Assembly (NCBI GenBank): GCA_040754395.1
Contig: JBFMCL010000018.1
Coordinates: 1 to 64,000 of the forward strand
Source: Nitrospirota bacterium
Lineage (GTDB): Bacteria; Nitrospirota; Thermodesulfovibrionia; Thermodesulfovibrionales; SM23-35
Reading direction: 5' to 3'
Length of the DNA stretch: 64,000 bases
Made by a program: the position numbers and the translations under genes. Within the stretch, counting starts at the first letter, position 1, and every line of letters starts with the position of its first letter. A model generated the notes under the pieces. That model did no database searches. It was not told the origin of the DNA and saw only the letters and a program-made list of their open reading frames with translations. Positions 24,152 through 34,020 of the stretch are shown piece after piece.

Positions 24152-26125
24152 ATGAACAGACTGTCAGCGGAAAAATCACCTTATCTCAGACACGCTGCAC
24201 AGCAGAAGATCGACTGGTATCCATGGTCAGATGAGGCATTTGAGGCGGCCAGGAAACAGAACAAGCCGGTCTTTCTCAGTTCGGGTGCCATCTGGTGTCA
24301 CTGGTGTCATGTGATGGCCAAGGAATGCTTCGAAAATGACGACATAGTACGGCTTCTGAATGAAAAATACATCTCGGTAAAGCTTGACAGGGATGAACGG
24401 CCTGATATCGACCGAAGGTATCAGGGTGCCGTGTCTGCAATGGGGTTCGGAGGCGGCTGGCCGCTGAGTGTGTTTCTCACCCCAGAAAGAACCCCTTTTT
24501 TTGGAGGCACCTATTTCCCTCCCGAGGACAGCCTGAACAGACCGGGGTTTATTAAGGTATTAACTGCGGTCGCAGATTTCTATGAAAGCAAAAAAGCGGA
24601 GGTATCTGAATACAGCCGGAAAGTACTGGATTCCCTGAAGCAGAGACCCCGGGCGGGGGGCGCAATCGGCATGTCTGTGGTCAGGGAGGCGGTAACCGAT
24701 ATCCTTTCCCGATTTGATACCCGCAATGGCGGGTTCGGGTCTTCTCCGAAATTTCCGGCTCCGGGTGCTGTCGAATTCCTGCTGAACAGGCATTATTTTC
24801 TTGAGCTCGAGTCTCTCGGATATGCGGCAAGAAAAACACTTGAATCAATGGCAAGGGGCGGATTTCATGACCAGCTTGGCGGCGGATTTCACAGGTATTC
24901 TGTAGATGCTGAGTGGATTGTCCCGCACTTTGAAAAAATGGCAGACGATAATGCGTGGCATTTGAGGAATTATCTTGATGGATATGCGGTTTTCAGGAAC
25001 GTGTATTTCAGGGAAGTGGCGGAAGGAATAATAGGGTTCATCCGCAATGTTCTGTCAGACCCTGAGGGAGGATTCTATGCAAGCCAGGACGCCGATGTCA
25101 CCCCCAATGACGAAGGAGGGTATTTTACCTGGACAGATGATGAATTCAGGCGCATCCTGAGCGATGAGGAATACCGAGTCCTGTCACTGCATCTTTTCGG
25201 TGAAAAAGGCGCCATGCATCATAATGCATCGAAAAAGGTGCTGTGTGTCTCGGCGGATGCGGAACGCATCGCCGGACAGCTTGATCTGGATGTGCGGCTG
25301 GTCGCCGAAATAATCATGAACGGCAAGAAAAAACTGCTGGAGGAGAGGAACAGACGGCAGGCGCCGATCGTTGATACTACTTTTTACACCTCTCTCAACG
25401 GTATGCTGATCACCTCTTATCTGAAAGCGTTCAGGATACTGCAGGACCCCTGGCTGAAGGAATTTGCCCTCAAAAGCCTGCACAGGGTAATGCATGAGAA
25501 TATGGCAGACAATGAGCCGCTGCACACGCGCGGCATCAGGGCGGTTCTTGATGATTACATTCACCTGACAGATGCCCTGATCGCAGCATATGAAGTTGCG
25601 GGTGATGTCCGCTTTCTCAACATGGCGGATAACCTGATGGAGCTGTGCATCAGCAAGTTCTGGGATGAAGACGATGGAGGGTTTTTTGATACAGACAGCG
25701 AAGTGCTCGGAATACGGCTGAAGACGATCGAAGATATCCCGCATCCTTCTGCAAACGCCCTTGGCGTCCTGCTGTTAGTGAAACTCCATTCCATGACAGG
25801 AAAGAAGAAATATCATGCAAGCGCAGAAAGAACACTCAGTGCCTTTGCTGTACAAGCACAACATATGGGTGTCCATGCAGGATATTTTTTTGGTGCCATG
25901 GATGCATTTTTGCACGAACTCAGGCTCACGCTGCACACTGTCCCGGAGAGTACGCTGGCAAGGACAGCCCTTTCCGTATTCAGGCCTTATGTGAGCTTCA
26001 GTTATGCCGAGGATAAAGGCTGCGTGATTCCCTGTCAGGACACGATATGCTATGAACCCTTGCACAGTGCGGAAGCATTGCAGGAATTCCTGAGAGATCA
26101 GCGAGGGAGTAAGTTCAAAATATAG
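24152..26125 (+). CDS. YyaL/SSP411-like protein with thioredoxin domain (DUF255)
   Basis: 657 residues. The N-terminal thioredoxin-like domain has AIWCHWCHVM (C49, C52), followed by VKLDRDERPDID and the GFGGGWPLSVFLTP motif. Residues about 180-600 form an alpha/alpha-barrel related to N-acylglucosamine epimerase and glycosidase folds (HDQLGGGFHRYSVD, WIVPHFEKM). Family members are widespread and poorly characterised; a redox-linked sugar or protein role has been suggested. It ends about 70 bases before a convergent lipoprotein gene. Confidence 0.88.
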   Translation: MNRLSAEKSPYLRHAAQQKIDWYPWSDEAFEAARKQNKPVFLSSGAIWCHWCHVMAKECFENDDIVRLLNEKYISVKLDRDERPDIDRRYQGAVSAMGFGGGWPLSVFLTPERTPFFGGTYFPPEDSLNRPGFIKVLTAVADFYESKKAEVSEYSRKVLDSLKQRPRAGGAIGMSVVREAVTDILSRFDTRNGGFGSSPKFPAPGAVEFLLNRHYFLELESLGYAARKTLESMARGGFHDQLGGGFHRYSVDAEWIVPHFEKMADDNAWHLRNYLDGYAVFRNVYFREVAEGIIGFIRNVLSDPEGGFYASQDADVTPNDEGGYFTWTDDEFRRILSDEEYRVLSLHLFGEKGAMHHNASKKVLCVSADAERIAGQLDLDVRLVAEIIMNGKKKLLEERNRRQAPIVDTTFYTSLNGMLITSYLKAFRILQDPWLKEFALKSLHRVMHENMADNEPLHTRGIRAVLDDYIHLTDALIAAYEVAGDVRFLNMADNLMELCISKFWDEDDGGFFDTDSEVLGIRLKTIEDIPHPSANALGVLLLVKLHSMTGKKKYHASAERTLSAFAVQAQHMGVHAGYFFGAMDAFLHELRLTLHTVPESTLARTALSVFRPYVSFSYAEDKGCVIPCQDTICYEPLHSAEALQEFLRDQRGSKFKI

Positions 26126-26157
26126 TTCAATAGACGGCTGAAAGCGGAAAACTAAAA

Positions 26158-26186
26158 CACTCTGCAGGTGAAATCCCTGCAGAGTG
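26158..26186 (-). terminator. Rho-independent terminator of the glycine-zipper lipoprotein gene
   Basis: A perfect 11-pair stem, CACTCTGCAGG with CCTGCAGAGTG, and a seven-base loop. Read on the minus strand the stem is followed by TTTTAGTTTTCC, so it terminates the minus-strand lipoprotein gene. The stem may also slow transcription arriving from the other side. Confidence 0.8.
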
Positions 26187-26196
26187 TGCAGCTTTG

Positions 26197-26613
26197 CTAA
26201 TATCTTCTTTCGTACTTGTCTCCTTCACACACTTCCCGGATCTGGTCTTTTACCAGTTTCCCTTCCTCCCAGACCCTCTCCTGCACCTTGTGGCATTTTG
26301 TTTGCGCATTGTAATCAACAGGATCAGCCCTGTAGACACCCCGTCCGTCTTCGGTTCTGTATTCAACAGGCCTGTTTGAAGCTGCAGCCTCCTGGGAGGC
26401 CCTCATGGAAATATCTGTGAGCGTTGCTCCTGCCACTCCGCCGATTGCTGCGCCGATGACCCCGCCCCGCCAGGGATTCTTGCGGTCGAGCAGTGCCCCT
26501 GCGATGCCGCCAAGAACACCACCTGCGCCTGCTCCCTGCGCATGATATTGGGTGCAGCCGAAAGATACACTGAGCAAGGATAAGACCAAAAACAGAGATA
26601 TGATTTTCTTCAT
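26197..26613 (-). CDS. Glycine-zipper (2TM) lipoprotein
   Basis: 138 residues. Lipobox VSFGC puts the lipidated Cys near residue 20. A glycine-zipper segment follows (GAGAGGVLGGIAGALL, RGGVIGAAIGGVAGATL), then a charged C-terminus with two Cys (TKCHKVQERVW, REVCEGDKY). It resembles SlyB/YMGG-type outer-membrane lipoproteins, which are often stress-induced. GGAGGATCG lies before the ATG. It has its own terminator. Confidence 0.85.
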   Translation of the reverse strand: MKKIISLFLVLSLLSVSFGCTQYHAQGAGAGGVLGGIAGALLDRKNPWRGGVIGAAIGGVAGATLTDISMRASQEAAASNRPVEYRTEDGRGVYRADPVDYNAQTKCHKVQERVWEEGKLVKDQIREVCEGDKYERRY

Positions 26614-26751
26614 CGATCCTCCTGTGTTCGTTTTTATCGTGTCCCCACTAAGCGGGGAAAAACGCGCCTCTTAATTATTATACCGTACATTTTCCGGAAA
26701 ATATCAACACAGAAAACCGTGCAACGGATGCGGCTGGATATATGATGAAAT

Positions 26752-27042
26752 GTGTTAACATTATTCGTACCCGTGAATATCCCGTTCAAAAAAACAAAAA
26801 GAGGTATAACCTTCAGAGTAAAAGTGGAGCCAAGATCCTCGAAAAAGGGGATATCGGGGCTTCTCGGTGAAGCGGTCAAGATAAAAGTGCACTCCCCTCC
26901 TGTCGGGGGGGCTGCAAACGAGGAACTGAGAGATATCATTGCGGAAGAATTTGGTATCAGGAAGTCCGCAATACGGATCGTGAGCGGACGGTCATCAAAG
27001 GAAAAAACCGTCGAGATCGAGGGGATTGATACGATTCCTTGA
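26752..27042 (+). CDS. DUF167 (YggU) family protein
   Basis: 96 residues from GTG 26752; GTG 26773 is an alternative because neither has a good ribosome-binding site. Family features: RVKVEPRSSKKGISG, VKIKVHSPPVGGAANEEL and IVSGRSSKEKTVEI. The small alpha/beta domain has a conserved PPVxGxAN loop. Its function is unresolved; in many bacteria the gene lies near division or pyrroline-carboxylate reductase genes. Here it stands alone before serS. Confidence 0.85.
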   Translation: MLTLFVPVNIPFKKTKRGITFRVKVEPRSSKKGISGLLGEAVKIKVHSPPVGGAANEELRDIIAEEFGIRKSAIRIVSGRSSKEKTVEIEGIDTIP

Positions 27043-27064
27043 CTTGGGGAACACTTCATAGTAG

Positions 27065-28354
<1,290 letters not shown>

Positions 28355-28364
28355 GCGGCCTGGG

Positions 28365-29423
28365 ATGACCATACGCGAGCAGACAGAGGGCATTGAAAAA
28401 AAAGTTCTTCATCCGAAGGCCTGCAAGAGTTCCGAAAGCAGGGGAAGGGCAACTCCAGAGAGGGAAGGTGAAATACGGACCTGCTTTCAGAGGGACCGTG
28501 ACAGGATTATCCACTCGAAGGCATTCAGACGGCTGAAACACAAGACACAGGTATTCCTTGCACCCCGTGGAGACCATTACAGAACGCGCCTTACCCACGT
28601 GCTTGAGGTGTCACAAATCGCGCGAACGATCGCAAGGGCCCTGAGACTGAATGAGGATCTGACAGAGGCGATTGCGCTCGGTCATGACCTTGGCCATACC
28701 CCTTTCGGACATGCAGGCGAGGATATTCTGCGGGAGATACATCCCGGCGGATTCGATCACTTTCAGCAGAGCCTGCGTGTTGTCGATTTCCTCGAAAAAG
28801 GGGGCAAGGGATTAAACCTTACTTACGAAGTCCGAAATGGTATCGTAAAACACTCAAAGGGGAAGGGGCTCATCATACCCGAAGCAAAGGAGGACCGGGC
28901 AGAAACACTCGAGGGACAGGTTGTGAGGGTATCTGACCTCATCGCATATGTGAATCATGACCTTGACGATGCAATGAGAGCCGGTGTGATCCAGGCAGCA
29001 GATATTCCCGCCGGGATCCTCAGGGTACTCGGGGATTCTCATGCACAAAGGATAGATACCATGGTGAAAGACTTTGTGTATCAGTCACTCAAAACAGACA
29101 TGGAAGAACTCTGCATGAGCGAAATAGTTATGTCCAGCGTCTATTCACTCCGGGATTTTCTTTTTTTGACAGTATATGAAAGCGACAAAATTATCAGGGA
29201 ATTCAGAAAGGCAAAGAGAATCCTCCGTGATTTGTATACGTACTATCTGGAACATATGGATGAGGTCTTTATTGATATCCCGAAACAACAGGAGCCAGAT
29301 ACCGCCGGGATCGAAACATTCCGCCATCAGACAGTGTGTGATTTCATCGCAGGGATGACCGACAGATTCGCGCTTATGACCTACGAAAAACTTTTTTTGC
29401 CCCAGCAATGGGCGGTACTTTAG
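28365..29423 (+). CDS. dgt: dGTP triphosphohydrolase-like HD protein
   Basis: 352 residues of the short Dgt type. The HD metal site is visible as [27 protein letters not shown] and a later Asp in [35 protein letters not shown] is the typical N-terminus. It removes triphosphate from dGTP or other dNTPs, balancing pools; related enzymes restrict phages by dNTP depletion. It follows serS closely. One AGCATATGCT palindrome lies 16 bases after its stop. Confidence 0.93.
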   Translation: MTIREQTEGIEKKVLHPKACKSSESRGRATPEREGEIRTCFQRDRDRIIHSKAFRRLKHKTQVFLAPRGDHYRTRLTHVLEVSQIARTIARALRLNEDLTEAIALGHDLGHTPFGHAGEDILREIHPGGFDHFQQSLRVVDFLEKGGKGLNLTYEVRNGIVKHSKGKGLIIPEAKEDRAETLEGQVVRVSDLIAYVNHDLDDAMRAGVIQAADIPAGILRVLGDSHAQRIDTMVKDFVYQSLKTDMEELCMSEIVMSSVYSLRDFLFLTVYESDKIIREFRKAKRILRDLYTYYLEHMDEVFIDIPKQQEPDTAGIETFRHQTVCDFIAGMTDRFALMTYEKLFLPQQWAVL

Positions 29424-29438
29424 GCCCCTGTAAAATCC

Positions 29439-29448
29439 AGCATATGCT
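29439..29448. promoter_or_regulatory. AGCATATGCT palindrome, copy 1
   Basis: Perfect ten-base palindrome about 90 bases upstream of the XRE regulator. The same ten bases recur downstream of that gene (30239-30248) and over the comM start (34011-34020). Candidate operator. Confidence 0.4.
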
Positions 29449-29502
29449 TTAATATTCAGATAGAAAATTGTTATTAAAAATATTTATTTAATCTATTGCT
29501 TA

Positions 29503-29534
29503 TTAATATAATTTATAAAATATATTATAATATA
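29503..29534 (+). promoter_or_regulatory. AT-rich promoter of the XRE regulator with palindrome
   Basis: TATAAT (29526-29531) has TTAATA (29503-29508) 17 bases upstream. The perfect palindrome TATATTATAATATA covers 29521-29534 over the -10. The region from 29461 is almost pure A/T. If this -10 is used, transcription starts about 29538-29540, after the first ATG. Confidence 0.5.
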
Positions 29535-30151
29535 TGCCAGATATGATGTTCGGTGACAAACTCAGAAAGCTTATGAAAGCAAGAGGCATAAAAGCTATAA
29601 CACTTGCTCAACGTATGGGAGTGAGTTGTGCGTATGTCAGTCAGCTGATTACGGGAATCCGGAGACCGGGACGCGAGACACTCTTGAAGCTTTCCAGGGC
29701 ATTGGAAGTTCCGGTTGAATCATTGCTGCTGATAGATTCAGACTCATCCGAAAAGATCCTTCTCTCAAGAAAGATTCCTGTGCTGGATGAAACGAAAATG
29801 GAAGCCTGGGGGGACAGCATTGACCTTGATTATCCCTCTCTGGTTGCGAATACCTTTGAATATGCGACTACCGATGATCACAATGCGTTTTATATCACCC
29901 CCAAGGGACTTCTGACATGCTGCGGTCTTGAGGCATGCGACCTGATTCTGATCGAACCGAACAAGAAAGTCAGCAGCGGAGACACTGTTCTGGCCTGGTT
30001 GCCGGAAGGGTATTCCCTGAGGAAAATCATCATCAAAGACAACATGGTAATTCTGATGGACGAAAAGCAGGAGCCGATTATTTCATCGCAGGACGTATTA
30101 AGCGAAGGCTTGAAGTTCTTCAGAGTAAGCCAATGTATCAGAAAATTCTAA
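29534..30151 (+). CDS. XRE-family regulator with degenerate S24-like C-domain
   Basis: 205 residues. Helix-turn-helix of Cro/CI type at about 8-62 (LAQRMGVSCAYVSQLITGIRRPGRETLLKLSRAL). The C-terminal region (about 105-195) resembles LexA/CI S24 domains (LILIEPNKKVSSGDTVLAWL, YSLRKIIIKDN). The usual GDSM serine motif is replaced by TPKGLLTCCG, so self-cleavage is doubtful. Two adjacent Cys could act as a sensor instead. The start may be ATG 29543 or 29546 because the -10 lies so near. Probably binds the repeated AGCATATGCT palindromes or the AT palindrome at its own promoter. Confidence 0.8.
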   Translation: MPDMMFGDKLRKLMKARGIKAITLAQRMGVSCAYVSQLITGIRRPGRETLLKLSRALEVPVESLLLIDSDSSEKILLSRKIPVLDETKMEAWGDSIDLDYPSLVANTFEYATTDDHNAFYITPKGLLTCCGLEACDLILIEPNKKVSSGDTVLAWLPEGYSLRKIIIKDNMVILMDEKQEPIISSQDVLSEGLKFFRVSQCIRKF

Positions 30152-30238
30152 CCTCTGTCCCGGCCCCACAAGTTTATTTATAGCTTAATAAGTATTTTAA
30201 ATTAGCTCCAGCTCAATTTTTTCTTGCCCAATATATTT

Positions 30239-30248
30239 AGCATATGCT
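30239..30248. promoter_or_regulatory. AGCATATGCT palindrome, copy 2
   Basis: The core lies within a longer perfect palindrome, TTAGCATATGCTAA (30237-30250), about 85 bases after the XRE gene. It matches the copies at 29439 and 34011. Confidence 0.4.
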
Positions 30249-30328
30249 AATATCCAGTAAGGTCTGATAAGCTTAATACCGGACAATTGATTTGTGAGGA
30301 ATACAGGTCTCCAAAACTCCCCCCTTTA

Positions 30329-30365
30329 ATAGTGGCAGGAGTTCTCTTCTGCCACTAACTTTTTC
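30329..30365 (+). terminator. Rho-independent terminator
   Basis: AGTGGCAG (30331-30338) pairs perfectly with CTGCCACT (30349-30356) around a ten-base loop and is followed by AACTTTTTCTC. It ends transcripts about 180 bases past the XRE stop, so the region 30152-30330 may be a long 3' UTR or a separate small RNA. Confidence 0.7.
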
Positions 30366-30475
30366 TCATAAATGTCTGCCGGAGGTTTCCTGCACCTCTA
30401 CTGCAAATATCCGTACCCTGATATAATACACATGTGAACATCAGTGAACGCAGACCGACAGCAGGATGAACCAGC

Positions 30476-31495
30476 ATGCCGGCTAATCTCCCACCGGAAT
30501 ACTTTGAGGCTGAGAAGAGGTACAAGCAGGCCCAGACTCCCGGAGAAAAGAGTATTGCCCTTGAAGACCTTCTGTCAACAATACCGAAACACAAGGGAAC
30601 AGACAAATTAAGGGCTGATCTGCGAAGAAGGCTCTCACAACTCAGAAAAGAAGCGGTGAGCAAGAAGAAAGGGGGAAGAGGGGATCTTTACACGGTACAG
30701 AAAGAAGGAGCATCCCAAATAGCCCTGGTGGGGTTCCCGAATTCCGGCAAGTCTTCCCTGCTTGCGTGCCTCACCAATGCCAATCCGGTCATTGCAGAAT
30801 ATCCCATATCAACGCTTGCTCCCTTACCGGGCATGATGCCGTTTGAAGATATCCAGTTCCAGTTTGTCGATCTTCCGCCGATAGGAAATGAAGCGACTGA
30901 CGGGTGGGTGTCCGGAATCCTGCGCCACGCGGACGCACTTGTGTTTGTCGTGGATCTCGCCGAGGATCCTGATATCCAGGCAGAACTTCTGCTTGAACAG
31001 CTTGAGCGTTGGAATATCATGATTGCGTCTGGCCTCTTTTTTGACAATGAAAACAGGGAGCGAATCTCTGAACCCAGAACAGAGGGCAGGACCGCAGGCA
31101 GGATACTGAAAAAAACCCTCATTGTTGCAAATAAACAGGATCTTGCTGATGCGGCCAGCTTTGCTATGCTCCGGGAAAAATACGCGCAATTATACCGGTG
31201 CCTTCCGATATCTGCCCTGAAGAAAGAAAATCTGGAGGAACTGAAACGGGCGCTTTTCGAACTCTCAGGGATTATCAGGGTGTATTCTAAACCTCCCGGG
31301 AAAGAGCCTGACTTGTCGACGCCGTTTACCGTTCCCCGTGGTTCGACCGTAATTGATCTTGCAAGTTTCATCCATAAGGATTTTCTCTTCAATCTGAAGT
31401 TCGCAAGGGTGTGGGGGTCTGCGAAATTCGACGGTCAGAAGGTGGAGAAAAACTTTGTCCTGAAAGACCGGGATATTGTGGAATTCAATGTCTGA
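30476..31495 (+). CDS. DRG-like GTPase with C-terminal TGS domain
   Basis: 339 residues. An N-terminal helical segment (1-60) precedes the GTPase: G1 GFPNSGKSS (86-94), G3 VDLPPIG (131-137, where Obg proteins have DxPG), G4 ANKQDL and a G5-like ISAL. The last 75 residues form a TGS domain ending in KDRDIVEFNV. This layout matches the DRG/Rbg branch of Obg GTPases, known mainly in archaea and eukaryotes and linked to translation. TATAAT at 30422-30427 is a candidate -10, and AGGA precedes the ATG. Ends 31 bases before convergent gyrA. Confidence 0.88.
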   Translation: MPANLPPEYFEAEKRYKQAQTPGEKSIALEDLLSTIPKHKGTDKLRADLRRRLSQLRKEAVSKKKGGRGDLYTVQKEGASQIALVGFPNSGKSSLLACLTNANPVIAEYPISTLAPLPGMMPFEDIQFQFVDLPPIGNEATDGWVSGILRHADALVFVVDLAEDPDIQAELLLEQLERWNIMIASGLFFDNENRERISEPRTEGRTAGRILKKTLIVANKQDLADAASFAMLREKYAQLYRCLPISALKKENLEELKRALFELSGIIRVYSKPPGKEPDLSTPFTVPRGSTVIDLASFIHKDFLFNLKFARVWGSAKFDGQKVEKNFVLKDRDIVEFNV

Positions 31496-31526
31496 GCGGA
31501 TTGGTTCCGCATATTACCGAAAATCG

Positions 31527-33935
31527 TCAGTCTTTTTCTGCGACCTTTCCGATACTGACTATTTTGTCGTCGCCTTCCACGTCCATCAGCTTCACTCCCT
31601 GAGTGTTTCTGCCGTGAAGAGAGATATTGCCCGCTAAGGTTCTGATCAATTTCCCGGAACTGGTAATAATTACGACCTCGTCTTCATCGCTCACCTGCAT
31701 GAGGCCGACGGCTTTCCCGCCCTTGTTTGTAATCTTGATCGAGATTACCCCTTTGCCGCCGCGTTTCTGTACAGGATAGTCCTCAGTTTTTGTCCGCTTG
31801 CCCTGGCCTTTTTCCGTGACCGTGAGAATTGCCTTTCGTTCCTCGGCAACTTCTGCCGATACGACCCTGTCTCCCTTCATGAGCTTAATTCCGCGCACCC
31901 CTTTTGCCGTTCGTCCCATGTCACGCACATCCTCTTCGTTGAACCTGATCGAAAGGCCGTTCATGGTGCCGATAATCAGGTCGCTTTTCCCGTCAGTTTT
32001 CCTGACGGCGATAAGTTCGTCTCCCTTTTCAAGGGTAATGGCGATGATCCCTTTGCCACGGGGGTTGCTGTATTCCTGCAGCGCGGTCTTCTTCACGGTG
32101 CCGTTCTTGGTAAACATGACGAGAAACTCTTCCTTGAAGTCCCGCACAGGAAGCGCAGTGGTGATCCTTTCCCCTTCTGACAGCGCGAGAAGGTTTACCA
32201 GCGCTTTTCCCTTTGCGGCACGGCCTGCTTCAGGCAACTGATAGGTCTTGAGCCAGTAGAGACGCCCGAGGTTTGAGAAAAAGAGCATGTAGTCATGCGT
32301 TGCACCTATGAACAACTCGTTCACAAAGTCTTCCTCCTTCGTCTCCATGCCGATAAGTCCCTTGCCGCCCCTGCGCTGGCTCCGGTAGGCGCTTAGGGGA
32401 TTTCTCTTGATGTACCCCTGATGGGAGAGAGTGATAACCGTTTCCTCATCAGTAATAAGATCTTCGAGAGTGATTTCCTTTGTTTCGGCCGTAATCTCTG
32501 TCTTTCGCTCATCCGCATATTTGTTCCTCATCTCGATCAGATCATCCTTAATGATCTGAGAGACGAGGGCCTCATTTTCAAGGATCGCCGTCAGCCGTTC
32601 GATCTCTTTCAGGGTGTCTGCATATTCCTTGACGATTTTTTCCCGCTCCAGACCGGTCAGTCTCTGGAGTCGCATGTCAAGAATCGCCTGCGCCTGTATC
32701 TCCGTCAGGGGGTAGCCCCGCATCAGTCCGGTTCTTGCCTCTTCAGGAGTCTTCGATTTTCTTATCAGTGCGATGATCTCATCGAGATGGTCAAGGGCGA
32801 TTTTGAGTCCTTCCAGAATGTGCGCCCGTTCTTCCGCTTTCGTGAGTTCAAAACGGGTTCGTCTCAGCACCACATCACGCCTGTGCTGCAGGAACAGAAT
32901 GAGGAGTCTCTTCAGATTCAGTATCCTCGGCTGTTTATTGACGAGCGCGAGCAGGATTATTCCGAAAGTCGTTTCCATCTGGGTATGTTTGTAGAGGTTG
33001 TTGAGGATGACCTGCGCAATCTCTCCGCGCTTCAGCTCGATGACAATCCTGATGCCTTCCCTGTCGGATTCATCCCGCAGTTCAGATATGCCCTCGACCG
33101 TTTTTTCCCGTGCAAGTTCAGCAATTTTTTCTATCAGTCTTGCCTTATTCACCTGATAGGGAAGCTCAGTAATGATGATATTCTCCCCGCCTCTGTGTTC
33201 CCGCTCAACTCGTGCTTTTGCGCGAACCTTTATCAGTCCTTTTCCTTCCTTATATGCCTGCATGATCCCGTCTACGCCATGGATTATGCCCCCGGTCGGA
33301 AAGTCAGGGCCCTTAATCCTGGACATCAGCTCCTGCAGCGTAGCATCTTGATTCTCAAGAAGCAGCACAAGACCGTCGATGATTTCGCCGAGATTGTGAG
33401 GCGGGATATTGGTAGCCATGCCGACGGCTATTCCGGATGAGCCGTTAATGATGAGGTTCGGTATTCTCGAAGGAAGCACCACCGGTTCTTCGGTTGTCTC
33501 GTCAAAATTCGGGGAGAAGTCAACGGTATTCTTGTCGATATCGGCAAGGAGTTCCTCGGCGATGGCAGCAAGCCTCGCTTCGGTATACCGGTAAGCAGCC
33601 GCAGGGTCTCCGTCGACCGATCCGAAATTCCCCTGGCCGTCAACAAGCTGGTACCGCATATTGAAATCCTGGGCGAGCCTGACCATCGCATCATATACTG
33701 CTGTGTCCCCGTGGGGATGGTATTTCTTGAGAACCTCGCCGACGACACCGGCTGATTTGGAGTATTTCTTTCCCGGAAGCAGCCCCTCCCTGAACATTGC
33801 GTACAGTATCCTCCGCTGAACGGGCTTCAGCCCGTCCCTGACCTCAGGAAGCGCCCTTCCGATGATTACGCTCATTGCGTAATCGAGATAGGAACCCTTC
33901 ATTTCTTCTTCTATGCTTACCGGTACTCTTGCCAT
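31527..33935 (-). CDS. gyrA: DNA gyrase subunit A
   Basis: 802 residues from ATG 33935, chosen because AAGGAG lies just upstream and [12 protein letters not shown] is the usual N-terminus. Catalytic Tyr117 lies in [10 protein letters not shown]. The quinolone pocket reads [10 protein letters not shown] with T78 at the E. coli Ser83 position and D82 at Asp87. The C-terminal beta-pinwheel has the GyrA box QRRGGKG, so it is gyrase and not ParC. It supercoils DNA with GyrB, which is not in the window. Divergent from comM. Confidence 0.97.
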   Translation of the reverse strand: MARVPVSIEEEMKGSYLDYAMSVIIGRALPEVRDGLKPVQRRILYAMFREGLLPGKKYSKSAGVVGEVLKKYHPHGDTAVYDAMVRLAQDFNMRYQLVDGQGNFGSVDGDPAAAYRYTEARLAAIAEELLADIDKNTVDFSPNFDETTEEPVVLPSRIPNLIINGSSGIAVGMATNIPPHNLGEIIDGLVLLLENQDATLQELMSRIKGPDFPTGGIIHGVDGIMQAYKEGKGLIKVRAKARVEREHRGGENIIITELPYQVNKARLIEKIAELAREKTVEGISELRDESDREGIRIVIELKRGEIAQVILNNLYKHTQMETTFGIILLALVNKQPRILNLKRLLILFLQHRRDVVLRRTRFELTKAEERAHILEGLKIALDHLDEIIALIRKSKTPEEARTGLMRGYPLTEIQAQAILDMRLQRLTGLEREKIVKEYADTLKEIERLTAILENEALVSQIIKDDLIEMRNKYADERKTEITAETKEITLEDLITDEETVITLSHQGYIKRNPLSAYRSQRRGGKGLIGMETKEEDFVNELFIGATHDYMLFFSNLGRLYWLKTYQLPEAGRAAKGKALVNLLALSEGERITTALPVRDFKEEFLVMFTKNGTVKKTALQEYSNPRGKGIIAITLEKGDELIAVRKTDGKSDLIIGTMNGLSIRFNEEDVRDMGRTAKGVRGIKLMKGDRVVSAEVAEERKAILTVTEKGQGKRTKTEDYPVQKRGGKGVISIKITNKGGKAVGLMQVSDEDEVVIITSSGKLIRTLAGNISLHGRNTQGVKLMDVEGDDKIVSIGKVAEKD

Positions 33936-33977
33936 ATATTCTCCTTGAAAAAAATAAACGAACATTATTTTACCATA

Positions 33978-34020
33978 TTGCTTTTCTCGGGCGGTTGAAA
34001 ATATAATTTAAGCATATGCT
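33978..34020 (+). promoter_or_regulatory. comM promoter with AGCATATGCT palindrome over the start codon
   Basis: TTGCTT (33978-33983), 18-base spacer, TATAAT (34002-34007). The ATG at 34016 is eight bases later, so the transcript is probably leaderless. AGCATATGCT (34011-34020) covers the expected transcription start, an ideal operator position. Confidence 0.55.

Noticed and set aside
32421-33440. A 339-codon plus-strand frame inside gyrA
   Set aside because: Shadow of gyrA; composition follows the antisense of conserved gyrase codons.
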